Positions 8,669-15,981 are shown, counted from the stretch's first letter. The stretch is 64,000 bases of DNA from Methylobacterium aerolatum (GCF_022179085.1 NZ_BPQE01000002.1:1-64000); one strand, 5' to 3'. Program-made: numbers and translations. Notes: generated from the letters alone by a model not told the origin.

Positions 8669-9337
8669 TCAGATCGTGCGCGGCTTGCCGCCGCGCTTCA
8701 CCACCACGCGGGCATTCACCGGGACGCGCTCGTAGAGGTCGGCGATGTCCTCGTTCAGCATCCGCACGCAGCCGGAGGACATCTGCTCGCCGATGCTCCA
8801 CGGCTCGTTGGTGCCGTGGATCCGAAACAAGATGTCGCGGTTGCCCTGGTAGAGGTAGAGGGCGCGGGCGCCGAGGGGGTTGTCGAGGCCGCCCTTGCGG
8901 GTCCTGGGCAGGTCCGGGTTGAGGGAGACCATGGTCGGTGTCGGGCTCCAGTCCGGCCAGACGCCCTTGCGGCCCACCCGCGCCTCGCCCTTCCAGGAGA
9001 AGCCCTGCTTGCCGACGCCGACGCCGTAGCGCAGGGCGGTGCCGCCCTCCTGCACGAGGAAGAGCTGGCGCTGGTCGATGTCCACGACGATCGTCCCCGC
9101 CGGCTCCAGGCCCGTATAGGCCACGGTCTGGCGGCGGTACTTCGGGTCGAGCCGGTTCGTGTCGACCAGGGGGATGTCGAAGGGCTTGTCGGCCTTCGCG
9201 CCGATGTACCACGCGGATTCGTCGTCCTGCGCGAGCTGGGACTGCCGTGTCTGGCAGGCGCCCAGGGAGATCGCGGCGATCAGCGCGAGCAGGACCGGCC
9301 GGAGGACGGGGCGGCTGTTGCGATGAACGGCGGGCAT
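8669..9337 (-). CDS. L,D-transpeptidase lipoprotein (YkuD family)
   Basis: A 222-residue protein with a lipoprotein signal ending in ISLGAC, so the mature Cys is probably lipidated. The catalytic YkuD motif is seen as IHGTNEPWSIG followed by SSGCVRM, which holds the catalytic Cys plus conserved His and Arg. Enzymes of this family make 3-3 peptidoglycan cross-links or attach proteins to peptidoglycan in the periplasm. 3-3 cross-links are prominent in Rhizobiales. AGAAGGA lies six bases before the ATG at 9337. It is an isolated gene, converging with small ORFs downstream. Confidence 0.9.
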   Translation of the reverse strand: MPAVHRNSRPVLRPVLLALIAAISLGACQTRQSQLAQDDESAWYIGAKADKPFDIPLVDTNRLDPKYRRQTVAYTGLEPAGTIVVDIDQRQLFLVQEGGTALRYGVGVGKQGFSWKGEARVGRKGVWPDWSPTPTMVSLNPDLPRTRKGGLDNPLGARALYLYQGNRDILFRIHGTNEPWSIGEQMSSGCVRMLNEDIADLYERVPVNARVVVKRGGKPRTI

Positions 9338-9509
9338 GAACGTCCTTCTGCGCGTCTGTGCCGCTTGCCTAACCCGGCCGGGCACGCGCCGATGTAGCTT
9401 TTGCGCCGCATGACCACTGTTATCGGCGCGTCGCCTCGCCACCGAAGCGCCCTAATTCATTGTGCGCAGCGAGCCCGTCGCGCGCCCTCGTCCATCCGGG
9501 AGACCCACG

Positions 9510-9953
9510 ATGCCCGACACGCAGGTTCTGCCCGTGGAGGAGGCGACGATTCCGGAGGCCGCCCTCCGTCCGGCGATCCATCTCGACCATTGCGTGATCC
9601 ATGTCAGCGACTGGGAACGCTCCAACGCGTTCTACCGGGACGTGGTGGGAGCCGAAGTCATCACGCGCGGGCCGGGCTTCGCCTACCGTTTCGGCGGCGT
9701 CCAGTTGAACTGCCACGGTCCGGGGGTGCTGGCGGAGCCCGTCGCCGCCGAGCCGGTCATGCCCGGCAACAGCGACCTCTGCTTCCGCTGGTCCGGGAGC
9801 CTGGAGGAGGCCATCGGCCATCTGGAAGCCCACGGCGTGAGCGTGGAGCTCGGCCCCGTGGAACGGCACGGCGCCGCCGGCGCGGGCGTGAGCGTCTACT
9901 TCCGCGACCCCGACGGATCGCTGCTCGAATTCATCACCTACCCGACCGAATGA
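9510..9953 (+). CDS. VOC family (glyoxalase/bleomycin-resistance fold) protein
   Basis: A 147-residue single-unit vicinal oxygen chelate protein. It shows the usual opening LDHCVIHVSDWERSNAFYRDV, a central VQLNCHGP strand and the closing YFRDPDGSLLEFITY with a metal-binding Glu. The His in LDHCVIHV and the Glu in LEFI are the expected metal ligands. The start at 9510 has CGGGAG about eight bases upstream. The substrate is not predictable; the family includes glyoxalase I, dioxygenases and antibiotic-binding proteins. It stands alone on the plus strand. Confidence 0.85.
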   Translation: MPDTQVLPVEEATIPEAALRPAIHLDHCVIHVSDWERSNAFYRDVVGAEVITRGPGFAYRFGGVQLNCHGPGVLAEPVAAEPVMPGNSDLCFRWSGSLEEAIGHLEAHGVSVELGPVERHGAAGAGVSVYFRDPDGSLLEFITYPTE

Positions 9954-9964
9954 CGGCGGGCCGC

Positions 9965-10408
9965 TCAGCCCCGGCTTTCGGCCAGCGCCTGGTTCGTCTG
10001 TTCGAGGCGGGTGGCCAGCACGCGCATCAAGGCGATGCTGATCTGCGGGAACTGGGCGAGGAGTTCGAGGAAGACGCCCCGGTCGATTCGCAGGGCGGTG
10101 ACGGCGGTCTCCGCCATGACGGTGGCCGAGCGGGGTTGCTCCGCCAGGATGCCCATTTCCCCGACCAGCGCGTCCGCGCCCAGCAGGGCGAGGCGGATCG
10201 GCCCGGCCGGGCCGTCGATCGTGACCTCGGCACTGCCCTCGAGGATGACGTAGGCGGCATCCGCCACGTCCCCCCGGCTGAAGAAGCGCTGGCCGGGCTC
10301 GAAATGCACCCGCTCGCTGGTGAAGGCGAGGAGCTTGAGGCGGGCCGGCTCGACCTCCCGGAACAGCGGGACCTGGCGGAGGGACGAGACCTCGTTGTCG
10401 AGGGTCAT
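9965..10408 (-). CDS. Cyclic nucleotide-binding domain protein without DNA-binding domain
   Basis: A 147-residue protein made almost entirely of one cNMP-binding domain: FSRGDVADAAYVILEGSAEV, then ALLGADALVGEMGILAEQPR, where GEMGI and the following R correspond to the phosphate-binding cassette. A short C-terminal helix follows and there is no winged-helix domain as in Crp/Fnr. It may be a stand-alone sensor subunit. It is divergent from the SCO-like gene, with 60 bases between starts. The start at 10408 is the first Met before the fold; its Shine-Dalgarno is weak. Confidence 0.8.
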   Translation of the reverse strand: MTLDNEVSSLRQVPLFREVEPARLKLLAFTSERVHFEPGQRFFSRGDVADAAYVILEGSAEVTIDGPAGPIRLALLGADALVGEMGILAEQPRSATVMAETAVTALRIDRGVFLELLAQFPQISIALMRVLATRLEQTNQALAESRG

Positions 10409-10468
10409 GGACAACTCTGCGACCAAGGGAACCTTCGGGTCCGAACCCGCGAGGCAGTGCGCGCATCC

Positions 10469-11287
10469 ATGCGATTCAACCGCACTTTGTCCAGTGCCGC
10501 GGGCGGATTGGCCCTCCTGACCACCCTTGCCGCACCGGATTCCGCGCAAGCGCGGCTCGTGAAGGCCGATCTCGACCGGGTCGCCGTAACGCCGCCGCCC
10601 GACGCCCGCGCGCCCCTCGATCTTCCCGTCACCGACGCCGCCACGGGCGAGACCGGAACCCTCGGCGCGGTTCTGGCCGGACGCCCCGCCCTCCTCCTGC
10701 CTGTCGACTACACCTGCGGCAACGTCTGCGATCCGATGATCGGCCAGTCGGGGGACGCCCTCGGCACCACGGGCCTCGACCCGGCCGAGTGCCGCCTGAT
10801 CCTGTTCGGGCTCGACCCCAAGGACGACGCGGCCATCGCCCGTCGTCGGGTGGCAGACCTCTGGGGCGACCGGCCCGGCGCCCCGGTCGTGCTGGTGGCG
10901 GGACCGGCCGGCATCGCACGCCTCACGGCGGCGCTGGGCTACCGATACGTCTACGATGCCGGCACCGACAGCTACGCTCACCCCGCCGAAGCGCTGGTGC
11001 TTGCCGGCGACGGGCGCCTCACGCGGGTGCTCTCGCCCCTCGCCCTCTCGGGGCGGGACCTGCGCCTCGCTTTGACCGAGGCGGGAGAGGGCAAGGTCGG
11101 CGCCCTCACGGACCGCTTGGCCCTGCTCTGCTACGGCTACGATGCGGCCAAGGGCCTCTACACGCCATTGGTGGGGCGGATCCTGACCGTGGCCGGGGCG
11201 ACGACCGTGGCCGCCATCGCCCTGCTCCTCCTGGCCCTCACGCGCATCCGCCGCCGACAGGAGCGCGCCGCCGTGCGCGCCGACTGA
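10469..11287 (+). CDS. SCO1/SenC-like copper/thiol redox protein with C-terminal membrane anchor
   Basis: A 272-residue protein with an N-terminal signal peptide (cleavage near AQA), a thioredoxin-like domain with the CxxxC motif in DYTCGNVCDPM, and the expected downstream His in SYAHPAEALV. These residues form the copper-binding site of SCO proteins, which deliver copper to cytochrome c oxidase subunit II. After LLCYGYDAAKGLYTPLV comes one transmembrane helix (about 235-258) and a basic tail. No cox genes are nearby, so this is an orphan SCO. A GTG at 10457 is an alternative start. Confidence 0.82.
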   Translation: MRFNRTLSSAAGGLALLTTLAAPDSAQARLVKADLDRVAVTPPPDARAPLDLPVTDAATGETGTLGAVLAGRPALLLPVDYTCGNVCDPMIGQSGDALGTTGLDPAECRLILFGLDPKDDAAIARRRVADLWGDRPGAPVVLVAGPAGIARLTAALGYRYVYDAGTDSYAHPAEALVLAGDGRLTRVLSPLALSGRDLRLALTEAGEGKVGALTDRLALLCYGYDAAKGLYTPLVGRILTVAGATTVAAIALLLLALTRIRRRQERAAVRAD

Positions 11288-11315
11288 AGGCGCGAGAACG
11301 GTCGTCGGGCGAGCT

Positions 11316-11513
11316 TCAGCGGCGCGTGGCGAGGCCCTGCTTGCGCTCGCTCGGAGGTTCGCGGTCCGAACTCGCGTTCGGCTGGGGCGAGTCGATCGGA
11401 TCGGTGCGGGTCGTGGGGGTGGCGGCGTCCTCCGGGGCCGGCATCGGCGGTAGGGGCGCCGTGTTGGGCTCCACCTCCGGCTTCGCCTTGGTCACCATGT
11501 TGCGATTGGTCAT
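11316..11513 (-). CDS. Hypothetical Pro/Asp-rich small protein
   Basis: A 65-residue low-complexity frame starting MTNRNMVTKAKPEVEP and ending in a basic ERKQGLATRR. It has no hydrophobic segment and no recognisable domain, and is probably disordered if made. No clear Shine-Dalgarno is present. A near-consensus stress promoter (GCAAC-N16-CGTT, one mismatch) lies upstream on the same strand at 11575-11599. It may not be a gene. Confidence 0.4.
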   Translation of the reverse strand: MTNRNMVTKAKPEVEPNTAPLPPMPAPEDAATPTTRTDPIDSPQPNASSDREPPSERKQGLATRR

Positions 11514-11642
11514 GCAAAGGTTGTCCCGCGTTGCGCGCGCCGGAGCCGTCGCCCGGTGCTTTCGATCTTAAAACAACGTCTTGCGCAGCCGCCGGTTGCT
11601 CCCAAGCTTAGCCGCAACCCAACGTGGCTGTTCGGCGCTGTC

Positions 11643-11667
11643 GGAACCTTGGTTATTGCTGAAGGTT
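11643..11667 (+). promoter_or_regulatory. Probable EcfG-type promoter (GGAAC-N16-GGTT) of the KGG gene
   Basis: GGAAC at 11643-11647 and GGTT at 11664-11667 with 16 bases between, one base off the consensus CGTT. The downstream KGG protein starts 35 bases after the -10 and is a typical general stress response target. Confidence 0.6.
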
Positions 11668-11701
11668 GTTGCCGGGTGAAGCGAAGCCTGAGGAGGAACT
11701 G

Positions 11702-11890
11702 ATGGCATCCGGAAATTCGACCTCGAAGCGAGGGTTTGCCTCGATGGATATCGAGCGGCAGCGTGAGATCGCGAGCAAGGGCGGGCGCAGCGTGCCGGCG
11801 GAGAAGCGCTCCTTCTCGCAAGACCGCGAACTGGCCTCGTCGGCCGGTCGCAAGGGCGGCCAATCGACGGGAACCGGCCGCGGCGAGTAA
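11702..11890 (+). CDS. KGG-motif stress-induced protein (GsiB/YciG-like)
   Basis: A 62-residue hydrophilic protein with two KGG repeats (EIASKGGRSVP and SAGRKGGQSTG) and the MDIERQREIA signature that precedes them. The family is known from GsiB and YciG-type general stress proteins and is thought to protect cells during desiccation or stationary phase; the mechanism is unclear. TGAGGAGG upstream of ATG 11702 decides the start. A near-consensus EcfG promoter precedes it and a strong terminator follows at 12005. It lies at the edge of the phyR/nepR stress island. Confidence 0.85.
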   Translation: MASGNSTSKRGFASMDIERQREIASKGGRSVPAEKRSFSQDRELASSAGRKGGQSTGTGRGE

Positions 11891-12004
11891 CGCGACCGTC
11901 TGAGTATGCGTACGGCGGCCGGCCCTTCGGGGTCGGCGCCGCTCTTCGGCCAACCAACGACCAACGACTTCGAGTCCGTCAGCGCTCGCTTCACCGGCGC
12001 GACG

Positions 12005-12034
12005 AAAAAGCCCCGCGTTTTGCGGGGCTTTTTT
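12005..12034 (+). terminator. Rho-independent terminator after the KGG gene
   Basis: AAAAGCCCCGC, a GTTTT loop, then GCGGGGCTTTTTT. It has A and T tracts on both sides and could work in both directions, serving also the convergent gene ending at 12077. Confidence 0.88.
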
Positions 12035-12076
12035 GCGTTCGCAATGTCGATGCGAGGCTCACTGCCCCACACCCCC

Positions 12077-12439
12077 TTACGAGATGCAGCGTCCGGGGGT
12101 CAGGCGGCGCGCCTCGGGACCAGCCAGGGCGCTCACGGGAAGCTCACAGCCCTCGCGCACAAGACGCCGCAACGGCTTCATCGGCTTGGGACCGATCTCC
12201 TGCGCCTCTTCGGTCGCGGGCTTGGTCTGGCCCGAGACCGCCCGCTCCACACCCGCGAGGCGGGTCGGGCTGAGGGCGATGGAGGCCGGGCGCATCCCCG
12301 GTAGGGTCTGCGGCGCGATTGCGGCGATCGGAGCGGCGGGCGCCCAGCCATCGGCAGAAGCCTGCACGACCGGCTGTGCCCAGAAGGTCAGCACCGCAGC
12401 CGAGACACCGATTCCGAGGTAGAAACCAGACCGCCGCAT
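12077..12439 (-). CDS. Secreted or anchored hypothetical protein of the stress island
   Basis: A 120-residue protein with an N-terminal signal (YLGIGVSAAVLTFWAQPVVQA), an Ala/Pro-rich middle and a C-terminal half with two Cys (REGC and GRCIS at the very end), which could form a disulphide in the periplasm. GAGGG lies seven bases before the ATG at 12439. A perfect GGAAC-N16-CGTT promoter ends 40 bases upstream, placing it in the general stress regulon. I do not recognise a family. Confidence 0.65.
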   Translation of the reverse strand: MRRSGFYLGIGVSAAVLTFWAQPVVQASADGWAPAAPIAAIAPQTLPGMRPASIALSPTRLAGVERAVSGQTKPATEEAQEIGPKPMKPLRRLVREGCELPVSALAGPEARRLTPGRCIS

Positions 12440-12478
12440 CGCCGAACCCTCACAAAGAGCTTGACAGGTTGAACACTC

Positions 12479-12503
12479 AACGCCGCATCGGAACTTCAGT
12501 TCC
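12479..12503 (-). promoter_or_regulatory. EcfG-type promoter (GGAAC-N16-CGTT) of the 12077-12439 gene
   Basis: On the minus strand GGAAC is at 12503-12499 and CGTT at 12482-12479 with exactly 16 bases between. The predicted transcript starts about 30 bases before the gene start. Confidence 0.8.
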
Positions 12504-12627
12504 TCGACTGTCACGCTTTGTTAGTATCTGAGTATTCGATCCGATCCCGCGTCGGCGTGCGGGTGCGCACCCCCGTTGTCCACAGGCCGCCCTGTGGCAG
12601 AGAAATCACGCTTCCCAATAAATCGAA

Positions 12628-12652
12628 GGAACCGTACGGCGTCCAGCCCGTT
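12628..12652 (+). promoter_or_regulatory. EcfG-type promoter (GGAAC-N16-CGTT) of a candidate small RNA
   Basis: GGAAC at 12628-12632 and CGTT at 12649-12652 with exactly 16 bases between. No coding gene follows; a strong terminator lies 64 bases downstream. Confidence 0.8.
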
Positions 12653-12658
12653 CTCAAT

Positions 12659-12746
12659 CAACCCGGCCACTTGGTCCTCCCCGCATTCCCCTTGTGCATC
12701 GGCCGGAACCTGTTGACGGGCTGGAGCGTGCTCCGGCCCGTTTTTT
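12659..12746 (+). ncRNA. Candidate GsrN-like general-stress small RNA
   Basis: A transcript of about 88 nt is predicted between a perfect EcfG-type promoter and a textbook terminator. The 5' part folds by pairing CCGGCC (12663-12668) with GGCCGG (12701-12706) around a 32-nt loop holding the C-rich runs CCTCCCC and TTCCCC. The 3' part is the terminator hairpin ACGGGC-GGAG/CTCC-GCCCGT followed by six T. This matches the architecture of Caulobacter GsrN, a sigma-T-dependent sRNA with a C-rich target-binding loop. Its place beside phyR also fits. The exact 5' end is inferred from promoter spacing. Confidence 0.68.
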
Positions 12747-12874
12747 CGTGCGCGTCTCGCTGACGGCTCGCGACGATCCGGCGAGCCAATGCACGGGCGA
12801 CGCGCTCTGTCGCGGCGCATCGTGAGACGTGGTGAACACGGCCGACGCCCGGTGCAGTGGGGCACCCCACGCAC

Positions 12875-12903
12875 AAAAAAGCCCCGGCCGGGGCCGGGGC
12901 TTT
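12875..12903 (-). terminator. Rho-independent terminator of phyR
   Basis: The minus strand reads AAAGCCCCGGCC, then GGCCGGGGCTTTTTTG, a GC-rich hairpin with a T run, 75 bases beyond the phyR stop. Confidence 0.82.
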
Positions 12904-12977
12904 CGGTGGTGCTGAAACGGCTCGAAAGGCGGCCGGATCGCCCGCTGGAGGGCCGACCTTGATCAGGCCGGCTCTTA

Positions 12978-13781
12978 TCAGGCGGACTTGGCTTCCCGCC
13001 GCCGGGCGGTCTGCTGGAAGAACAGCGCCTGGCTGATGACGGCCGAGACGTTCGCCGGCTGGAAGGGCTTGGCGATGAGGAACGCCGGCTCGGGCCGCTC
13101 GCCGGTGAGGAAGCGCTCGGGGTAGGCGGTGATGAAGATCACCGGCACCTCGAAGGTCTTCAGGAGGTCGTTCACCGCGTCGAGGCCCGAGGAGCCGTCG
13201 GCGAGTTGGATGTCGGCGAGGATCAGGCCCGGACGGCGGTCGCCGCCCGCGATCTTCACGGCCTCGGTGCGGGTGCGCGCGACGCCGATGACGTTGTGGC
13301 CCAGACCCTCGACCAGCGCCTCAAGGTCCATGGCGATGAGCGGCTCGTCCTCGATGATCAGGATACCGGTGGCCATGTCGGCCGCGAGCTCGCGCCCGGC
13401 CTCGTCCACGAGATCGCGGACCTCGGCGACATCGACCCCCAGGATCGTGGCGGCGTCCTCCTCGGAGAAGCCCTCCAGGCAGGAGAGCAGGAAGGCCTGC
13501 CGGGGAAGGGGCGTGATCTGGCCGAGCCGCACTTCGGCGGGGAGATCGTGCTGAACCTGCTCGCCACGGCCGTTGACCGAGAGCGAATTCCAGATCCGGG
13601 TGAAGACGCGGAAGAGGTCCGCCTTGATGTTCGTGCTGCGCCCGAGGGTGTCGGGCTCGTTCACCAGGGTTTCGAGGGTCGCGGCGACATAGGCGTCACC
13701 GGCGACCTGGCTTCCTGTGAGAGCACGCGCGTAACGACGGAGGTACGGCAGATGCTGCACCACGAGTTGCGATGTCGACAT
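12978..13781 (-). CDS. phyR: General stress response regulator PhyR (anti-anti-sigma response regulator)
   Basis: A 267-residue protein with an N-terminal sigma-like ECF domain (about 1-135, LPYLRRYARALTGSQ to LGVDVAEVRDLVDEAGREL) and a C-terminal receiver (about 138-257, ILIIEDEPLIAMDL; phospho-acceptor D190 in LILADIQLADG; FITAYPERFL; AKPF). When phosphorylated the sigma-like domain sequesters NepR, freeing EcfG to start stress transcription. The start at 13781 gives the family's usual N-terminus; an extension to 13817 is also open. A perfect EcfG-type promoter lies upstream, consistent with positive feedback, and it is divergent from nepR. PhyR was first described in Methylobacterium extorquens. 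Confidence 0.96.
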   Translation of the reverse strand: MSTSQLVVQHLPYLRRYARALTGSQVAGDAYVAATLETLVNEPDTLGRSTNIKADLFRVFTRIWNSLSVNGRGEQVQHDLPAEVRLGQITPLPRQAFLLSCLEGFSEEDAATILGVDVAEVRDLVDEAGRELAADMATGILIIEDEPLIAMDLEALVEGLGHNVIGVARTRTEAVKIAGGDRRPGLILADIQLADGSSGLDAVNDLLKTFEVPVIFITAYPERFLTGERPEPAFLIAKPFQPANVSAVISQALFFQQTARRREAKSA

Positions 13782-13883
13782 TCTTTCTACCTGTGCCTCG
13801 CCTTTCACCCCGGCCACATCTCAACCCGTCGTCAGATCGGGCTGTGCCGCGGCCGGCGCTGATGTTTCTTCGGCCTCCCGCCC

Positions 13884-13908
13884 AACGCAGGGGCTGCGGC
13901 TCCGTTCC
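13884..13908 (-). promoter_or_regulatory. EcfG-type promoter (GGAAC-N16-CGTT) of phyR
   Basis: On the minus strand GGAAC is at 13908-13904 and CGTT at 13887-13884, spacer 16. It predicts a 5' leader of about 95 bases for phyR. Confidence 0.85.
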
Positions 13909-13916
13909 ACCGGGGC

Positions 13917-13941
13917 GGAACCGAAAAGCGGCGGAGGCGTT
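13917..13941 (+). promoter_or_regulatory. EcfG-type promoter (GGAAC-N16-CGTT) of nepR
   Basis: GGAAC at 13917-13921 and CGTT at 13938-13941, spacer 16. Its -35 lies only eight bases from the phyR -35 on the other strand, so two back-to-back promoters are served from one short patch. Confidence 0.85.
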
Positions 13942-14016
13942 GCCGCCGAAGCCATGACGTAACTCGAGCCGCAGCACAATGTGGCCGTGTGCGTTCGCAC
14001 AACAAGGGGCCATTGG

Positions 14017-14304
14017 ATGACGGACGAGAGATCTGCATCGGATCTCAGGGATCAGCGTGTGGCGTCGAGTGCGAGTCCCGTTCCGTCCAACGGTACCCCG
14101 GCCGCCGCCGAATCGCCCCTGCGCGATCTGCCCGATCCGTCGGCGGAGACTTCGCGCTCCGTCCGGCAGGGCCTTTCCGTGCAGTCCCGCGACCGGATCG
14201 CGAACCAGCTGCGTGCCATGTACGACACCGTCGCGAATCAGCCGGTCCCGGATCGCTTCGCGGAGCTGATCGCCAAGCTCGACGCGGCCGACCGCAGCGC
14301 CTGA
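14017..14304 (+). CDS. nepR: Anti-sigma factor NepR
   Basis: A 95-residue protein whose C-terminal half carries the NepR signature IANQLRAMYDTVANQPVPDR followed by FAELIAKLD. These two helices bind EcfG or, on stress, the sigma-like domain of PhyR. The N-terminal 45 residues are low complexity and variable in the family. AAGGGG lies about seven bases before the ATG at 14017. It is divergent from phyR and controlled by its own EcfG-type promoter. The gene that usually follows nepR, ecfG, is not here; a hairpin and a convergent DUF1328 gene follow instead. Confidence 0.93.
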   Translation: MTDERSASDLRDQRVASSASPVPSNGTPAAAESPLRDLPDPSAETSRSVRQGLSVQSRDRIANQLRAMYDTVANQPVPDRFAELIAKLDAADRSA

Positions 14305-14325
14305 ACCCGGACCCGCAAACGAAGC

Positions 14326-14352
14326 GGGCCGCCCTTGCGGAGCGGCCCCTTG
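14326..14352 (+). terminator. Probable terminator of nepR
   Basis: GGGCCGC (14326-14332) pairs with GCGGCCC (14342-14348) and is followed by CTTGTGT, a weak T tract, 22 bases after the nepR stop. Confidence 0.55.
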
Positions 14353-14381
14353 TGTCATCCCCGGTGTCCGGGGCGCTTACG

Positions 14382-14558
14382 TCAGAGTGTCGGCGAACGG
14401 CCGCGCATCAGGCCGACGACGGCCGAGATGGCGAAGAGCACGATGGCGACGAAGAACACCAGCTTGGCAGCCTCCATGGCGGTGCCGGCGATGCCGCCGA
14501 ACCCGAGCAGGGCGGCCACGAGCGCCACGACGAGGAATGTTACGGCCCAACCGAGCAT
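14382..14558 (-). CDS. DUF1328 (YtjA family) small membrane protein
   Basis: A 58-residue protein with two hydrophobic helices typical of DUF1328: [20 protein letters not shown] and, after [30 protein letters not shown], ending in the basic RGRSPTL. It sits in the inner membrane. Family members are often stress-induced but have no known activity. An AAGGA lies upstream of the ATG at 14558. A perfect EcfG-type promoter ends 60 bases upstream, adding it to the stress regulon. Confidence 0.85.
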   Translation of the reverse strand: MLGWAVTFLVVALVAALLGFGGIAGTAMEAAKLVFFVAIVLFAISAVVGLMRGRSPTL

Positions 14559-14618
14559 CGCTTTGATCCTTCTCCGTAAACCGACTGGGACGAAATCCCT
14601 TGCGGTGATTGCCTTCAA

Positions 14619-14643
14619 AACGCCAAGTTTCGTTTCCGGTTCC
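14619..14643 (-). promoter_or_regulatory. EcfG-type promoter (GGAAC-N16-CGTT) of the DUF1328 gene
   Basis: On the minus strand GGAAC is at 14643-14639 and CGTT at 14622-14619, spacer 16, predicting a leader of about 54 bases. Confidence 0.83.
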
Positions 14644-14701
14644 CGGTGCACCCCCGGGGCGGCGCGGCAATCCGACCGATTCCCGGGGATAGACCCGAAA
14701 C

Positions 14702-14726
14702 GGAACAGTCGGGGTCACGGGACGTT
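14702..14726 (+). promoter_or_regulatory. EcfG-type promoter (GGAAC-N16-CGTT) of the 14761 gene
   Basis: GGAAC at 14702-14706 and CGTT at 14723-14726, spacer 16. The gene start follows 34 bases after the -10. Confidence 0.82.
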
Positions 14727-14760
14727 CGTGGTGTGGTCACTGGAGGCTTCGGGATCATCG

Positions 14761-14958
14761 ATGCCGGCATTCGCATTCAAGACTGCGCGCAAGGAACTTC
14801 GCTCCACCCCCCGCACCGGGATGGCGGCCCTCGGCTCGCGCCTCGCTGGTATCGGCTCGGCGGTCGCCGACGCGGTAGCCGGGATCCTGCGGGGCCTGAT
14901 GCCCGCGCCGGCGCTGCAACCGATCCCTGTGCGCGTCCGTCCGCGCCGCCGGTCCTGA
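14761..14958 (+). CDS. Small basic hypothetical protein of the stress island
   Basis: A 65-residue basic protein (MPAFAFKTARKELRS at the start, VRVRPRRRS at the end) with an amphipathic or weakly hydrophobic middle (LAGIGSAVADAVAGILRGLM). No family is recognised. Support comes from the perfect EcfG-type promoter just upstream and the absence of any other gene it could serve. A GGAGG is present but 15 bases before the ATG. The real start could differ. Confidence 0.55.
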   Translation: MPAFAFKTARKELRSTPRTGMAALGSRLAGIGSAVADAVAGILRGLMPAPALQPIPVRVRPRRRS

Positions 14959-15034
14959 TCCCGCCACTGACCGGCTTCGGGCATTGCGCCGGACGCTCCC
15001 CCTGCCCTACTGACCGGGCACGGATGGGAGTGAC

Positions 15035-15955
15035 ATGGCGGACACGGACGACACGCAGCCGGCCTTCTCCAGGGCCATGCCAGAGCCCGGCAGGATCGAG
15101 GCCGTCGCACCGCTGATCCGGCGCAGGGTCGCCGGAAACCGCAGTCCCTTCACGGCGACGGGCACCTGCACCTACGTGGTCGGCCACGGGCGCGTCGCCC
15201 TGATCGATCCGGGACCGGACGATCCCACCCATCTCGACGGGCTCATGGCGGAGCTCGCCAGCGAGACGATCGAGGCGATCCTCGTCACCCATACGCACAA
15301 GGACCATTCCCCCGGCGCCAAGCGCCTCGCCGCGCTGACCGGCGCGCCGGTCCTCGGCTGCGCACCACACAAGGCCGCGCGGGCGCTCATCGACGGCGAG
15401 ACCCCGGCCCTCGACGCCAGCGCCGACCGGGACTACCGGCCCGACCGCGTGATGACGGAGGGAGAGGGCGTCTCCGGGCCGGGCTGGACCCTCACGGCGG
15501 TGGAGACCCCCGGCCACACGATGAACCACCTCGCCTTCGCCTTTCCGGAGGCCGATGCCCTGTTTTCCGGTGACCACGTCATGGCGTGGTCCACCACGGT
15601 GGTCGCCCCGCCCGACGGGCAGATGCGCGCCTACATGGAGTCCCTGGACAAGCTGCGGGGCCGCACCGAGGCGACCTACTGGCCGGGTCATGGCGGCCCG
15701 GTGACGGACCCGGCGCGGTTCGTGCGCGGCCTCGCCGGGCACCGCCGCCAGAGGGAAGCCGGCATCCGCAACCGCCTCGCGGCGGGCGACACCCGCATCC
15801 CGGAGATCGTCCTCGCCGTCTACAGCGGGCTCGATCCGCGCCTGCGCGGCGCGGCGGCCCTGTCGGTCTACGCCCATCTGGAGGACATGGTCTCGCGCGG
15901 GCTGGCGACCTGCGACGGCCCACCCCGGATCGACGGGCGCTACAGCCCCGCCTGA
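15035..15955 (+). CDS. MBL-fold metal-dependent hydrolase (LACTB2-like)
   Basis: A 306-residue metallo-beta-lactamase-fold protein. Metal ligands appear in VTHTHKDHSPG (HxHxDH), ETPGHTMNHL, FSGDHVMAW and YWPGHGGPV. A C-terminal winged-helix-like extension (RLRGAAALSVYAHLEDMVSRGL) is typical of LACTB2/beta-lactamase-like proteins that act as ribonucleases or thioesterases. It is predicted cytosolic since there is no signal peptide. Converging with the DUF1499 gene, it appears to be a single-gene unit. Confidence 0.87.
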   Translation: MADTDDTQPAFSRAMPEPGRIEAVAPLIRRRVAGNRSPFTATGTCTYVVGHGRVALIDPGPDDPTHLDGLMAELASETIEAILVTHTHKDHSPGAKRLAALTGAPVLGCAPHKAARALIDGETPALDASADRDYRPDRVMTEGEGVSGPGWTLTAVETPGHTMNHLAFAFPEADALFSGDHVMAWSTTVVAPPDGQMRAYMESLDKLRGRTEATYWPGHGGPVTDPARFVRGLAGHRRQREAGIRNRLAAGDTRIPEIVLAVYSGLDPRLRGAAALSVYAHLEDMVSRGLATCDGPPRIDGRYSPA

Positions 15956-15981
15956 CCCGCCGGGCCTCCGCCGAAGTCGAC

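Noticed and set aside
11575-11599. GCAAC-N16-CGTT on the minus strand upstream of the 65-residue hypothetical
   Set aside because: A single mismatch in the -35 and a doubtful target gene; mentioned only with that gene.
12518-12763. An 81-codon open frame over the candidate small RNA
   Set aside because: No Shine-Dalgarno, and the internal EcfG promoter and terminator explain the region better as a non-coding RNA.
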